The position numbers were made by a program, and so were the translations under genes. Positions 11,173 to 22,284 of a stretch of DNA of 64,000 nt are shown here, in pieces. Numbering within the stretch: position 1 is the stretch's first letter; each line of letters opens with the position of its first letter. The notes beneath the pieces were generated by a model. That model did not search any database and had not been told where the DNA came from. It worked only from the letters and a program-made list of their open reading frames with translations. This DNA comes from Ctena decussata (lineage: Eukaryota; Mollusca; Bivalvia; Lucinida; Lucinidae), in contig OZ022499.1 in assembly GCA_963989385.1 (NCBI GenBank), positions 102,780,786-102,844,785 on the forward strand, given 5' to 3'.

Positions 11173-11321
11173 TGTAGTAGTGATAGGTATAAGATACACT
11201 TGTACTGCCTTGCGGTACAAGCCGGCTTTTATAGCGACGTGGTAGAGTGCGGAACTGTCACGCAGGCGGCCCGGGTTCAAGACCCGGCCGGAGCTCTTTG
11301 GTTTTTTATGAGTCCGTTACA
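11173..11321 (+). repeat. 3' LTR of TRIM
   Basis: By eye identical, or nearly so, to the 5' LTR, including the tRNA-Asp-like segment with GTC at about 11257-11259. The very low divergence suggests a recent insertion. Confidence 0.85.
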
Positions 11322-11455
11322 GATGGCACAACTTTATCAGGAAAACCACTTCTCCTGACACAAATGCCTTGGCTCTAGACTAACTATCGGTATACACTAC
11401 GCTTCTTAATGCATGGCATTCAGAGTGCAATAACTGTCATTGTGATTAATCTCAC

Positions 11456-11701
11456 CTTCCGTACACCGTTGTAATAATAAAAATAAAGTTCCCTGCCAAC
11501 ATTGAAACAAATTCTATCGGAAGCTGTCCCATCGTCAACATTAATGAAAGACACTTTGACAGGCGTGTTCGTCTGTCCATTGTAAGGTACGCGTGTTGGT
11601 TTTGAATATTCCGACAGTGGCATTAGTTTGTAAGTCCCTTCTCTTGTGATAAAATGTGTTTTTATATCGTCTTTTCCTCCACCCTCACCCTGAACCGCCA
11701 T
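11456..11701 (-). CDS. WDR20: WD repeat-containing protein 20, first coding exon (partial gene)
   Basis: Eighty-two codons run from ATG (11699-11701) to a consensus donor (AAG followed by GTGAG at 11455-11451). The peptide contains THFITREGTYKLMPLSEYSK, RVPYNG, VKVSFINVDD and CFNVGRELYFYYYNGVRK. These align block by block with the N terminus of animal WDR20, where the same region ends at the residues just before the next exon. WDR20 is a WD40-propeller cofactor that binds and activates the USP12/USP46 deubiquitinase complex; that role is family knowledge. Later exons should be to the left, but none was found in 1-11455, so the first intron is probably very long. The start codon is chosen because it begins the conserved MA..GGGK-type leader. 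Confidence 0.88.
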
Positions 11702-11927
11702 GTTGATTTTGGTTATGACAGGTGCCCGGATTTTCCGCTATTTGCGCACGCGTATTTCTTTATATTCAAGTTGGATTTTTCGAAAAATAAGTCAAAGTGA
11801 TGGTGGTCAATTCAAATACGGCACTTTAAAAGTAACAAGTCAAATTGTCAGAAACTTGAATATAACGAAATACGCGTGCGCAAATAGCGGAAAATCCGGC
11901 CACCTGTCATAACCAAAATCAACATAT
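11700..11927. repeat. Palindromic (foldback) element abutting the WDR20 start codon
   Basis: The left arm 'tgttgattttggttatgaca' and the right arm ending 'tgtcataaccaaaatcaaca' pair almost perfectly for about 75 bases, including 'gcgcacgcgtatttc' and 'gaaatacgcgtgcgc'. The left tip overlaps the WDR20 ATG, so the immediate 5' UTR (minus strand) is made of this element. No target duplication is visible. Confidence 0.75.
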
Positions 11928-12532
11928 AACCCTTATTTTTTTATAGGTCACTGTTGTCTCTTTCCCACATGGTGTCTTGGGTTGGATCTGGGATTGAATT
12001 GTGTCAGTTTCTGACAATTTGACTTATTACTTTTAAAGTCCCGTAAATGGAACCCTTTGCAGTTCCTTGTTTTTGAATTTTTCGAAACATATACGACCGT
12101 TAATAGCAAAATCAGCCATTAAGGTGGTGATAATCACTGTTTAAGGTAAAGACAAAAATCTGCATAAAACGCTGAAAATAACAGATCTTCCCAAAATTTA
12201 GCAGATGCCTTCTTTAAGTTGTTTATCATAATCTAAAATCCAAAAATGCAGGATTTGTTGATGTTAAAAAGTGTTTTTATAAGGAAAGATCAAAGGGTTA
12301 TTTTCCGCGCAGAAATCTAAAATATTAACATTATCGAAAATGTACTTAGTGCCAAAGGTACCTCTTGCATTACGAAGCGCGTCCTAGCAGTTATTTATTC
12401 CACCTCTTTCATACATAATCAGGCTGAGCAGATAAAAAAGACGTTGCCTGTGCCCATTTTTTGTCAAAAAACACAGGTGAGACTATTCTAACAAAGTTGA
12501 ACAATTTCATTTACACACCTGTCATAGTCAGA
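11928..12532. other. Upstream region of WDR20, no recognised motif
   Basis: This region probably includes 5' UTR or promoter sequence of WDR20 (minus strand), but no TATA box or other core motif is clear. No repeat ends recognised. Confidence 0.35.
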
Positions 12533-12870
12533 ATAATGTATAGAGTCAGACGGCTCATCCGGGAACTTCGAGCGTAACCCATAGCAACCAAAGCCGGAGG
12601 TGAAAACAATCGATAATCCGCCATTTTGTTTACAGCAGTTCCTATTTACCACCATACAAACCATGCTTAAATAAATGGCATATTATAAGAAACAAGCTCA
12701 TAAAACATTTTTTATTTAATGTGTAAGAAGGCAGATAATTCAACCTTTCATATCTGATAATTATTTTATTAACAGTGTCCGATGAGCATTTATTTTAGCG
12801 CACTCTCGCAGTCTGCTTCAGTCTCTGAAGAGTACCCTAATTTAAATTTGTTAAAATCATTAAATCAGTT

Positions 12871-13165
12871 CTTTCTTTCTTTTCTTTTTTTTTCTTCTCT
12901 CGATACTGCACTCGGTCAGTAACTGACCATGATGGCAGGCGCGGGGTGTGGCGCACAAGTTTCCAAAAAAAAAAAAAAAAAAAAAAGATAGTATTTACAC
13001 AACCTATGACAAGGCCACACAGAGTTAAAACTATTTACAAGAAGTCCTCAGGGATAGGCATTACATGCTCTATCCCTGCCCAACCCGAGGTTTACACTAT
13101 TTTGGACTTAAACTCCTCAACTGTCTCCGCAGAGACAGCTTTAGTTGTAAGCCCATTCCAAGCTG
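12871..13165 (-). mobile_element. LINE 3'-end fragment, same family as 8740-10205
   Basis: It shares 'tttacaagaagtcctcaggg', 'ctcaactgtctccg' and 'tgtaagcccattccaag' with the 3' UTR at 8870-9020. It is preceded by a (CTTT)n run at 12871-12900. A long A run at about 12966-12987 (T run in the LINE sense) sits at the same internal place in both copies. Only the last ~290 bases remain. Confidence 0.75.
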
Positions 13166-13204
13166 CAATTTTCCAAAAAAATTTGGCGGAAATTGAGAAA
13201 TAAG

Positions 13205-14214
13205 TAAATGAGAAATTAGATCTTTGTTAAATCTTTGACAAATTCTGTTCTTTTGGGGTATTACGTCAGCTTAGGTGACAGTTGAAAATAGGTCAAATTT
13301 GCGGTCGTGACGTGTATCTCCGTGCTTTCTGGATGGGTAAATCCCAACAAGTGAAACTGAGTGTAAATTTAGAATTCTTACATATGCGCATTTTCGCGAT
13401 TTCAATGCAAATATATAACGATACCTATCAAGGCCAAATGCATTGTGAATAACGGAAAAGTCGCTGATAAGCGAGGATGTGTATTGGCTCAATACAAGCA
13501 GAAGTGTGTGTTTTAGCAGGCCTCTGATTTTCCTCTTGTAAACAGTTTTATTGGAAATATTTTTTATTGGGAATGCTAAATTTTAAGCACAGCACAAAAC
13601 AACATTGTGGTCAAATATGACGAGTCGTCTCATGAAGATAGATAGATTTTATGACATAGGAATTTCCTGACCCTATTGTTTTCAAAGTAGTGTAACTTTT
13701 TATTTCTTGATCGATTTTAATGATGAGAACAATGTTTGCTCTGTCTTGGATACAAGATATATAGATCTATCAGATTAAAAAATCTGGACATTCCAAAAAA
13801 ACGTCCGCTAAGAAAGTGTCAGTTTTTGACAAGTGACATCTTGTGTATTCCATACATGTACTCTCATAGTACGAGATATCGGGTATTTTACTTTTTATGC
13901 TGAAATTTCCATTATTACTTTCACTGAATACCAGATAAATGAAGATGAAGTAAAAATGAAAAGAAAATGTCAGAATAAAATAAGAATTATAATAAAACGA
14001 CATGTAAGATAGGGCAGCGACGGTCGAGTCAACTAATGTATTCCACGGATTTTGAAAATCCAATGTTTTCATTTGATTCGTGACAAAATTTCACCTGGCA
14101 AACATTTTCTAATGTTTTACTCGTCATAAGAAATAATTTAATTTGGGATATCAGAGATTATTCCGAACTATAAATACAGAAAAATATTGGAAAATATAGC
14201 ACAAATAGCGGTTG
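13205..14214. other. Interior of the TIR element, no gene recognised
   Basis: A+T-rich sequence. Open frames at 13271-13492 and 13770-14072 (minus) have no identifiable domain. Confidence 0.4.
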
Positions 14215-14289
14215 CTAAGATATTGTTTTCACCTCCGATGCTCGTTGCTTTGGGCTGTGACGTCATCCCGTCCGATTCTATTATCTTGA

Positions 14290-17200
14290 GAACCATAGGC
14301 ATGAGGAAATGGAAGAAACGTACAATTCATTTATGAACATTTTTCAGACATGTATAGATGAATCTGTGCCAAAACGTAAAGTAATGTCAAATAAGAGAAA
14401 GAACATTCCACTATGGATGAAAGAAGAGGTGAAAGATAAGAAAACACTGGTGAACAGAGCAAAGAAGATATTCAGGAAAAGACAGACAGAATCCAACTTT
14501 AAAAAGCTGAAAGAACTAGAAGTCGAATATTACAGTGAATGTGAGAAAGCAAAGGAAGAATGGACTACTGAAACGTGTAGAAAAATAGACGAAAGCAAGG
14601 ACCCAAAAGATAAATAGAGCCATTTTAAGTCGCTGACATCGTATCAACAGGAACAGTCTGTGAATATCCTCCCATTAGTGACAGAAGATGGAAATCCAGT
14701 ATTTGATATTGAGGAAAAATCACAATTGTTACAGAATGTTTTTTTTGGTGGGCAACACTTAGAGGGAGAGAAGTTTGATGACAAACAGGAAGTACATGAA
14801 GAAGTTCAAGAGGTGGGATTAGGTGACAGTGAAGTAGGAGATGATTTCCTGAACAGGGAGATTACAGCAGATGAGGTAGAAGCGGATATTCAGCTGCTGG
14901 CAGTGAATAAGGCACCAGGGTCGGACAGTGTGTATACAGAACTGCTGAAAGAAGCTGATGCAGAAGTATTGACAGCTATTACGGAACTATATACGAAGTC
15001 TTTCCAAGAAGGTGCAGTGCCTCAAGGATGGAAACTAGCAAAAGTTATGTTCCTGAAGAAACAGGGAAAAGATAACTGTCATAGCCCGAGGTTGTATCGT
15101 CCAATAAGTCTTACTAGCATTGTGGGGAAGTGCCTTGAACGGATCCTGTATGCAAGGTTATATGCTTATGTGGAGCGTAACAATGTGTTAGACCAGGAAC
15201 AAGAAGGTTTTAGAAAGTTCAGAGGGACATCTATGGCCTTACTGAGGTTTTTTCAGAGTGTTATTGATGGTTTTAATGTAGGAGAGAGTACTTTGGCGGT
15301 ATTCTTGGATATGGAGAAAGCCTACGATTCCGTATGGAGGGAGGGTCTTCTGTATAAACTACATCAGATCGGCATAAAGGGACGTCTATGGAATTGGATA
15401 AAGGAATTTTTGTATGAAAGGAAAGCATTCTGTTACCTACGACTGGGACGGTCAGAAGGAAATCAGTTTAGTACAGATATGGGGTTACCTCAGGGATCTG
15501 TACTCTCACCATTATTGTTCAGCTTGTTTATCAAAGATATATTTAAAGAGGTGTTAACTGAAAAAGTGAAGTTCGCGGATGACGGGACTATTTGGTGCAA
15601 GGGCAAGAACAAAGAGGTAATGGTCAGAGAAATAGAAACAGGTCTGGCAAAAATTACAGAGTGGGCAAAAAAATGGAGAATGAAGCTTAATGTTGGGAAA
15701 ACTGAGTTCTGTATATACACCAGAAGGCAGGAGGCATTGTTTGCAGATACCTAAGTAAAGATGATGGGAAAGGAGATCAAGCAGACAAATAATCCAAAAC
15801 TCTTTGGGGTTGTCCTGGACTGTAAATTAAACTTTAAGCAACACATTGAAAGAGTGGAATTTAAGGCAACAAAGGCAATGGCATCAATAATTAAAGTAGG
15901 GAAAACCGAATGTATTACCACAAAGAATATGCTTATGCTGTACAAGAGTCTGGTGCTACCACATCTGGAGTATGCGGCGTGTATCTGGCAAAATGGGGAC
16001 TGTGGTTGTTTAGAGAAAGTTCAAAGGAAATGTCTGGCAGCGTGTCTTGGTGTACCGATGTCAGGGGGTGAGGCACTCGAAGTGGAGGCAGGAATACTTC
16101 CACTCCAACTAAGAAGAGAAGAACTGGCGATAAGGGAATTAGTGAAAATCATGGCAAAAGACCCAGGACAGTGTATTGCCCTAACCTTCAAGCGATGGAG
16201 AGAACGAATTGAGAAAGCACCAGAGACAGTGATAACACCATTTGGTAAAATGTATATGCAGTATCAGGATATGTTATCAAACACAGGTCAGAAAATAACT
16301 GTTGGAACCAGAGTTTTCATTCCTAGAAGGTTTAGCTCCATCCAAAAGACCACCTGAATATTGGAATAATTTGGGTAGTTCCAAGTCAAGAAATAGCCAT
16401 CAGCAGCAACAAGCCAGAGACATTATTGAAGGAAAGTTAAGAGAAGGTGATAGTTTGGAAAAGACAATTTTTGCTTTCCCTGATGGTTCATGTAGGGGTA
16501 ACCCTGGCCCTTATGGTGCTGGCGCATGTATTTTCTTATACAACCAAGATACTGTTGAATTGAAACAACCGGTCGCAAAGAGGGCATCAATTCTTCTTGG
16601 AGAGCTAGTAGCGGTAAAACTGGTTCTGGAATTTGCACAAGTAGAAGTGGATAACAGAGACATCAGGAAAGTAAAAATTTTCTCAGATAGCCAGGCAACG
16701 GTTGGGATACTGAGTCTAGGATGGGAGAAAAAGGAACACAGGGCAACGGTGATGGAGATACAGCAGCTTTGGCGAGTGGTTGAAGAAAGAGGGATAGGGA
16801 TAGAGATAGACTGGACGCCAGGACATGCTGAGGTAAAGGGGAATGAAATTGCAGATAGGCTGGCTAAGGAGGCGGCAGTAGAAGCAGAAGAAATGCCTGA
16901 AATAACAACAGTCACTATCATGGTAGAAGTGAGAGGCCTAGCCAAGACATCTTGTCAGAAGAAATGGCAGAATATGTGGGATGCCTCAGAGAAAGGGAGA
17001 CATTTGTATGAATACAGGCGGTCAGTGAAAAGCAAGGTAGTATACACAGATTTAAAAACACAAGAAAGATTGATTACGCAATTACGTACAGGATATTCCA
17101 TACTTAATGAATACCAGAATAAATTAGGCCTAAGAGACTCACCAATATGTCAGTGTAACCAGATAAAAACTGTCAAGCATTTTATCGAGGAATGTGAATT

Positions 17201-17517
17201 GTATGAAGGATTAAGAGAAAAGTTGAGAGTAAGACTGTTTCAAGAGACAGGTATTTCTGAATTCACAGCAGGACTGTTTTTAGAAGTCAAGGATGCAGAT
17301 CCACACAAACAAGACATATATACAATTAATAACATATTACTAGAATTCATAAAGGGGACAAACAGATGCGGGGTTAAGGGGATTTGAATCAGGAGCACGC
17401 GCATAAAATATCATAAATGTACTTGAGAGACTATACAAAGAAGACAAACATATACTTGGGAAAGATACCTGAGAGTTACTTTGGCCTAATGGCTGTATAA
17501 CAACAACAACAACAACT
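14290..17517 (+). mobile_element. LINE with reverse transcriptase and RNase H (I-superclade-like), 5' truncated
   Basis: About 3.2 kb from the pre-RT linker to a simple-repeat tail (ACA)n at 17498-17517. The APE endonuclease and ORF1 are absent, so the copy is 5' truncated. A C-terminal RNase H plus a short trinucleotide tail is typical of the I/Ingi group of LINEs. The related copy at 26.5-34.2 kb shows this is a multi-copy family. Few lesions suggest a fairly recent insertion. Confidence 0.8.
14309..17387 (+). pseudogene. RT-RNase H polyprotein of LINE, two stops and one frameshift
   Basis: Three segments in one frame (14309-14617, 14660-15754, 15761-16357) are separated by single in-frame stops, TAG at 14615 and TAA at 15752. 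A one-base frameshift near 16300 leads into 16302-17387. The RT shows NKAPGSD, YRPISLTSIVGK, motif A (FLDMEKAYDSVW at about 15302), motif B (GLPQGSVLSPLLF at about 15482) and motif C (FADD at about 15571). The RNase H shows DGSCRGNPGP (about 16479), GELVAV (E), FSDSQATVG (D) and WTPGHAEVKGNEIADRLA (final D), so all four acidic residues are present. A CxC...H...C zinc-knuckle-like motif (ICQCNQIKTVKHFIEEC) follows. It would be inactive without suppression of the stops. Confidence 0.88.
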
Positions 17518-18479
17518 ATTATTTATATTGTAAATGTTATATAGGTATGCTTGCTTACCCTATATTTAATGAATGGATCCAGCGTACATGCACCATATAC
17601 ATGGTTGAACATTTGAGAATCCCCCTTTTGAGACGACAGTACGTAGCCCTCCCTTTGGCGTGCCAATCGGACATCCTCGCCGATATTTACGATACGGATA
17701 CGGAATTGGCCGAAGTGTTACGATTGTTGGCGTGCGTAATAATTTGAAAGGTCGTCTGGTAAATTCGAACAGCAGGTAAACTCGGACAGTGGCATTGTTT
17801 CATTTATATGTCGGTTGTTTGGAATTATTAAAAACAAAAATAACTGGGCAAACAGTGAAAATCCTGATGAGACGGTCTCATATGGATTTTCGCTGTTTGC
17901 AATGGTATGTCTGAATTTACCTTGTGCCCGAATTTACCTGACTTGACCCTAACACCTCTGTAATAATCTCGCCTTCTGATAAAGCTGCCAATCAGCGCGA
18001 TGCCATACTTCAAAAGAAGTAGACTGACCAATCGTCGTTACGAGAACTGAAACAGAAAAGAACCAATCATTGCGAGGCGGTAGATCTAAGACAAAAAAGA
18101 TATCAAATTGATTAAAAGATCGCCGGATTAAAGCTCGATTAAACGGCATGAAGTGTGAAATACTGACAGGTGCCCTGGTAATTGTTAAACGATAATAAAG
18201 ACAAATGGTACTGGTGATTAAGACGGTGTGAACTTCGAGGTGAAATGACGGGTAGCAATACCCGTTATTTTCCGTAAATACTGATCGCTTAAAATAGGGA
18301 ATAACTTTGAAACCACTTCTATGTAACCAGTTGACCAACAGAATTCGAACAAGATGGATAATATAATAATTCCAGTGGCTATGATCCAGTTGGCAATCAT
18401 GAACCAGTGACTTCATACAGCTCTTCTTGTTGGCTCAACTGTGGCTTCTGCTCGGCGTTTTGGAGGGCGCGGGTCTGGC
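17518..18479. other. Non-coding stretch
   Basis: A small near-palindrome 'cagtgaaaatcctgatgaga' facing 'ggattttcgctg' lies at about 17853-17897. No gene, RNA gene or transposon end is clear. Confidence 0.4.
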
Positions 18480-19119
18480 TCAGTTTAGGGACGAGTCTTT
18501 GGGAGGGAGGGGGCGAGGGGTTACATTTTTTATGATGCACCAACATTTTAACACCCCGTCTCACCAGCATTATTTTATTGACCCCCTTCCCCAGAAAGAA
18601 GGCAAAAAAGTTTATGACCCCCCCAAATCCCACTCCCAACTCCCCAGCAACCCTTTACACACACGCCATATCACCTATTTTGTGTCAGACTGACCTCAAG
18701 CAAACCTGTATGAAACACACAAGGAACATTTTCTTATTCTGACAAGATAATTATTCATGCAGATCATTGACCCCCCCCCCCCCCCCCCCCCCCCCTCAGC
18801 CCCCACCCCACGAAGCCATAGAAGTTTTGCTGATGCCAAGGCACCTGGTGAGCTGATGACACAAACACAGGCATTAATTTTACTAGAGAAAGAAGAATTC
18901 CTCTGCTCGACATGATTTTATAGACAATTACATACAGCCATACTATGAAATTAATGGAAATATCTCTTTTTTTATTTGGATATGAAGCGGCCAAAATTTG
19001 TGTGTTAATTTTGTAAATGTCTTGAATTTTTAAGTTTGAAAGAATAGAATCTGGAATTGTAGGTTAAATGTGGGGGCGGGGGGGAGGGGCAAAGCCCGCC
19101 GGAAGCTGAGACAGTTTTT

Positions 19120-20160
19120 AAAATGATGATTGATGGAAGAATGCTGACCGCCCATATGTCTAAAAAATATATGAACCCCCGTGCTTCAAGGCTTATTGGT
19201 TTCTCTCCCCCCCGCAATACATCGCCAAAAAATTCCGAACCCCTAAATGTATCCGCCCCTACCCCACCTGACGCGGGTGTGTGGTTACATTTAGACTCGT
19301 TCCTTGGAGAGTAGAAGGCCGGGGAGCAGGAGTTGTGATACCCTCTCATGCGGTTTAGGCTGGATGAAAGTAGTCTTCTGACCAGGACTGGGTGTGGATT
19401 TCGCCTTCTGCTTTTGACGGGATGGCATCTTAAATCGTGAGAATCGAGTTGTGAAGCGTTTTGAGCGCGAGCAAATAATGACGATAGCCGTGAAAACGCG
19501 GCGTTTTCATACCCGGATCTGCATAAGAGCAGTGTAAACGCAGCTAAAGTGCCAAGAACGGAGCGGAAACGTCGTGGATGCGCTGTTCATAACTTGCATT
19601 GTCACAGCGGAAACGCCAAATGTTCCACGAGAGTGTAAAGAGCACAACGGGTGTACAAAGAGCGTTGCAGAAGCTTAGCTGCGTCGGGGTCGAATTTCGC
19701 TGGTGCTGCGTTGCTCGCGCTGTTGTCTCGATACTGCTACGCTTTTACTACGCTTTCGTTGCGCTTTGTGTCGACGGCGATTCCGCTACGTAAATTTTGA
19801 GCAAAGCCAAAACAAGCGCCGTGACTTGGCGATAATTCCGCTTCAGATATGCTTTCAGCATTTCACTACGACCTAGAGGCTTCTATTGCATTGCTGCAGC
19901 TTCTGCTACGACTGATGGCGCCTTTACAAAATTTTGAAGCGCAGCAGACGAGCCGTCCAGTCGAATTGTTTTTTTAGTTAAAACATTTAAACATATACAT
20001 GTACAATTATAAAACAATACATGAATTTGTTAGACAGCAAGCTAGAGCTTAATTTTTAATAAAGATGAACGAGGTTGAAACAAGCAAATTCAGATCAAAC
20101 ATTATTCAAGTAAATTCCTCGCAACGCTACCTGTACATTAAGACGATTCATTTATTATCA
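19120..20160. other. Loop sequence of foldback element, no gene
   Basis: No recognisable protein or RNA gene. The section 19440-19930 is comparatively G+C-rich and shows no domain in any open frame. Confidence 0.4.
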
Positions 20161-20161
20161 G

Positions 20162-20163
<2 letters not shown>

Positions 20164-20202
<39 letters not shown>

Positions 20203-20217
20203 GTGTGTGTGTGTGTG
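20164..20217 (+). repeat. (GT)n microsatellite
   Basis: About 25 TG units with one interruption, followed by G runs at 20217-20222, 20265-20272 and 20301-20315. Confidence 0.95.
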
Positions 20218-20383
20218 GGGGGTTACATTAAGTAGGGGGCCGGGTTTTTTTGGTGATGTACTGGGGGGGGGGATCGGAAACCAATAAGCCTTGGAGCAGT
20301 GGGGGGGGGGGGGGGGCGGGAGGGGGATAATATATTTTTAGGCATATGGGCGGGTCAGAATTTCTCCATCAGTCATTATTTTT

Positions 20384-21215
20384 ATACGCATTATGTCGTG
20401 GCCTCCGTCCGTTCTTCCGTCCGTCCTTCCATCTGTCCATCCGTTAACTTTTCGTGTCCGCTTCATATCTTCTTAACCCCTTGAAGATTTTTTTGAAACT
20501 TGGGTCAAATGTTTGCCTTATCAAGACGATGTGCAGAACTCATATTTCAACGATGTCCGACAAAGGTCAAGGTCACACTTAAAGGTCAAAGGTCAAAAGC
20601 CTACGGTAACATTTCGTGTCCGCTCCATATATCAAAAACCGTTTAAGATTTCTTCATGAAAGTTTAGAATATAAATATAAAGCACCATCAGACGATGTGC
20701 AGAGAAAAAGAACCACAACCCTACTTACACTTTTAACAAAATTACGCCCCTTTATATTTTTCGTATTATAATTTCATATAAGCTTCATGTCCGCTCCATG
20801 TCTCCTTAACCCTTGGAAAGATTTTCTTGAAACTTGAGTCAAATGTTCATCTTATTGAGGCAACGTACAGAACGTATTTCAACAATGCCCGACAAAGGTC
20901 AAGGTCACATTTAGAGGTCAAAGTTAAAAAGGTGACATTTATCTCGAAAACCGTATAAGATTTCTTCATAAAAGTTTATACAAATATGAAGCCTCATCAG
21001 ACAATGTGCAGAGAAAAAGAACCATAACCCTACTTTTAGTTTTGACGGAATTATACTAGGAATTTCATATTAGCTTCGTTTATTTTGTAGTTTTATATCT
21101 GCCTTATTATTGAAGATTAAAGCCACTGACAACAAAGTTCTATCATCTCTTGTTTGTTTTTTCTCCAACTTCAAACCCCGACGGGCATATATTGCCCCGC
21201 TCGGCGGAGCTCTTG
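20384..21215 (+). mobile_element. Pearl/Helentron-like repeat inside the foldback loop
   Basis: A T run, then 'atacgcattatgtcgtggcc', a CCGTCCGT-type microsatellite (20405-20445), and two to three monomers of about 330 bases. The monomers contain 'cgtgtccgct' or variants, 'gacaaaggtcaaggtcaca' and 'aagatttcttcat'. It ends 'cggcggagctcttg' followed by T. Non-coding. Confidence 0.6.
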
Positions 21216-22284
21216 TTAAAATTGTCTCAGCATCTGACACCCCCCCCCCCCTCCCGCCCCCCACTACACCTACAATACCAGATTTTGTTATCTCATACCT
21301 ACAACTTCAAGACATTTACAAAAAAACAAAAAAACAAAAAAAAACAAAAAAAAACAAAAAAAAAAACACACACACACAATTTGGGGCACTCCATATCCAA
21401 AAAAGATATTTTCATTAATTTGCTAGTAGGGCTGTATACAATTATCTATAAAATCATGTTGAGCAGATGATTTCTTTCTCATGTATACCTTATTTGAATG
21501 CCTGTTTTTGTGTTACTAGCTCACCAGGTGCCTTGGCATCAGCAAATCTGCTGTGGCTTCTGGGGTCTGTGTGTGCCCCCAGTACCCCCCACCCCCAAAT
21601 ATTATTAACAGTTTTATAGTCCATTCAGCACAGATGTCCATAAGCAGAAAAAATGCATGAAAAAAAATAAATAAATAAAACAAAGGAAAGAAACCATTGA
21701 TCGGCATTAAAAATTAACCTGTCAGAGTAAGAAAATGTTTTTGTGTTTCATACAGGTTGGCTTGAGGTCAGTCTGACATAAAATAGGTGATATGACGTGT
21801 ATGTGTGTGAAGGGTTGCTGGGAGTTGGGAGGAGGGGGTTGGGGTCATAAACTTATTTGCCACCTACCGGGTGTAGGTTTGAAAAAAAATTCTGGTGAGA
21901 CTGGAGGGGGGGGGGGTCGTAAAATTTTTGGTGAATAACATGAAAATGTAACCCCTCGCCCCGCCACCCACCCACCCCCACCAATAGTAAATGACCCGTC
22001 CCTTACTAAACATGGTCAGGCTAAATTTTCTGATGCGTTGGGATAGGGTTTGGGATCTGATTCAGTCAGTTCCTGAAGTGTAGTTACTCTTTAAATTTGC
22101 TTAAATCTAGTTGATGATCTTTACAGCAGTTTTAGCTTTTTAGAAACCCGAGAAGGTACATGGAAAATGTAAAAATTCATGTTCCGTGAAGAACCTGAGA
22201 GCCATGTAGGCCATAATTTTAGGGTTGGGGGATCGCGAGGTTTTTGTTTTGGTACGCTGCGAGGGAAAATTGCGATGCTGCGAT

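Larger units (their letters stand above)
10910..11321 (+). mobile_element. TRIM (miniature LTR retrotransposon) with tRNA-Asp-like LTRs
   Basis: Two identical-length 149-bp direct repeats (10910-11058 and 11173-11321) start TG and end CA. They are flanked by a 4-base duplication 'gatg' (10906-10909, 11322-11325). Two bases after the first repeat is 'tggcgcccaacgt' (11061-11073), a typical TGG-type tRNA primer-binding site. A purine-rich tract 'aaaatggagggggtg' lies just before the second repeat. The 114-bp interior has no ORF, so the element must be mobilised in trans. It lies in WDR20 intron 1, about 130 bases from exon 1. Confidence 0.85.
12533..14287. mobile_element. Putative TIR element, non-autonomous
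   Basis: The left end (12533-12611, including 'cggaggtgaaaacaat') has a diverged inverted partner at 14215-14287 ('attgttttcacctccg', then 'ccgtccgattctattat'). About 65-80 bases align with gaps. The interior contains a LINE 3' fragment but no transposase. The boundaries are approximate. Confidence 0.5.
18480..22010. mobile_element. Large foldback element (~3.5 kb) with 600-800-bp inverted arms
   Basis: The left arm is about 18480-19115 and the right arm about 21215-22010. Paired blocks include 'gcgaggggttacatttt' / 'aaaatgtaacccctcgcc', 'tttgtgtcagactgacctca' / 'tgaggtcagtctgacataaa', 'tgatgccaaggcacctggtg' / 'caccaggtgccttggcatca', and 'gctgagacagtttt' / 'aaattgtctcagc'. The arms are rich in C or G runs (18771-18796). 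The ~2.1-kb loop contains a (GT)n array and a pearl-like repeat. No transposase is visible, and terminal duplications could not be defined. Confidence 0.75.

Noticed and set aside
1..11455. Further WDR20 exons on the minus strand
   Set aside because: I looked for WD40-type blocks among the minus-strand frames and found none; only exon 1 is supported.
17949..18416. 155-codon minus-strand ORF
   Set aside because: Overlapping frames on the same strand and no domain; not supported as a gene.
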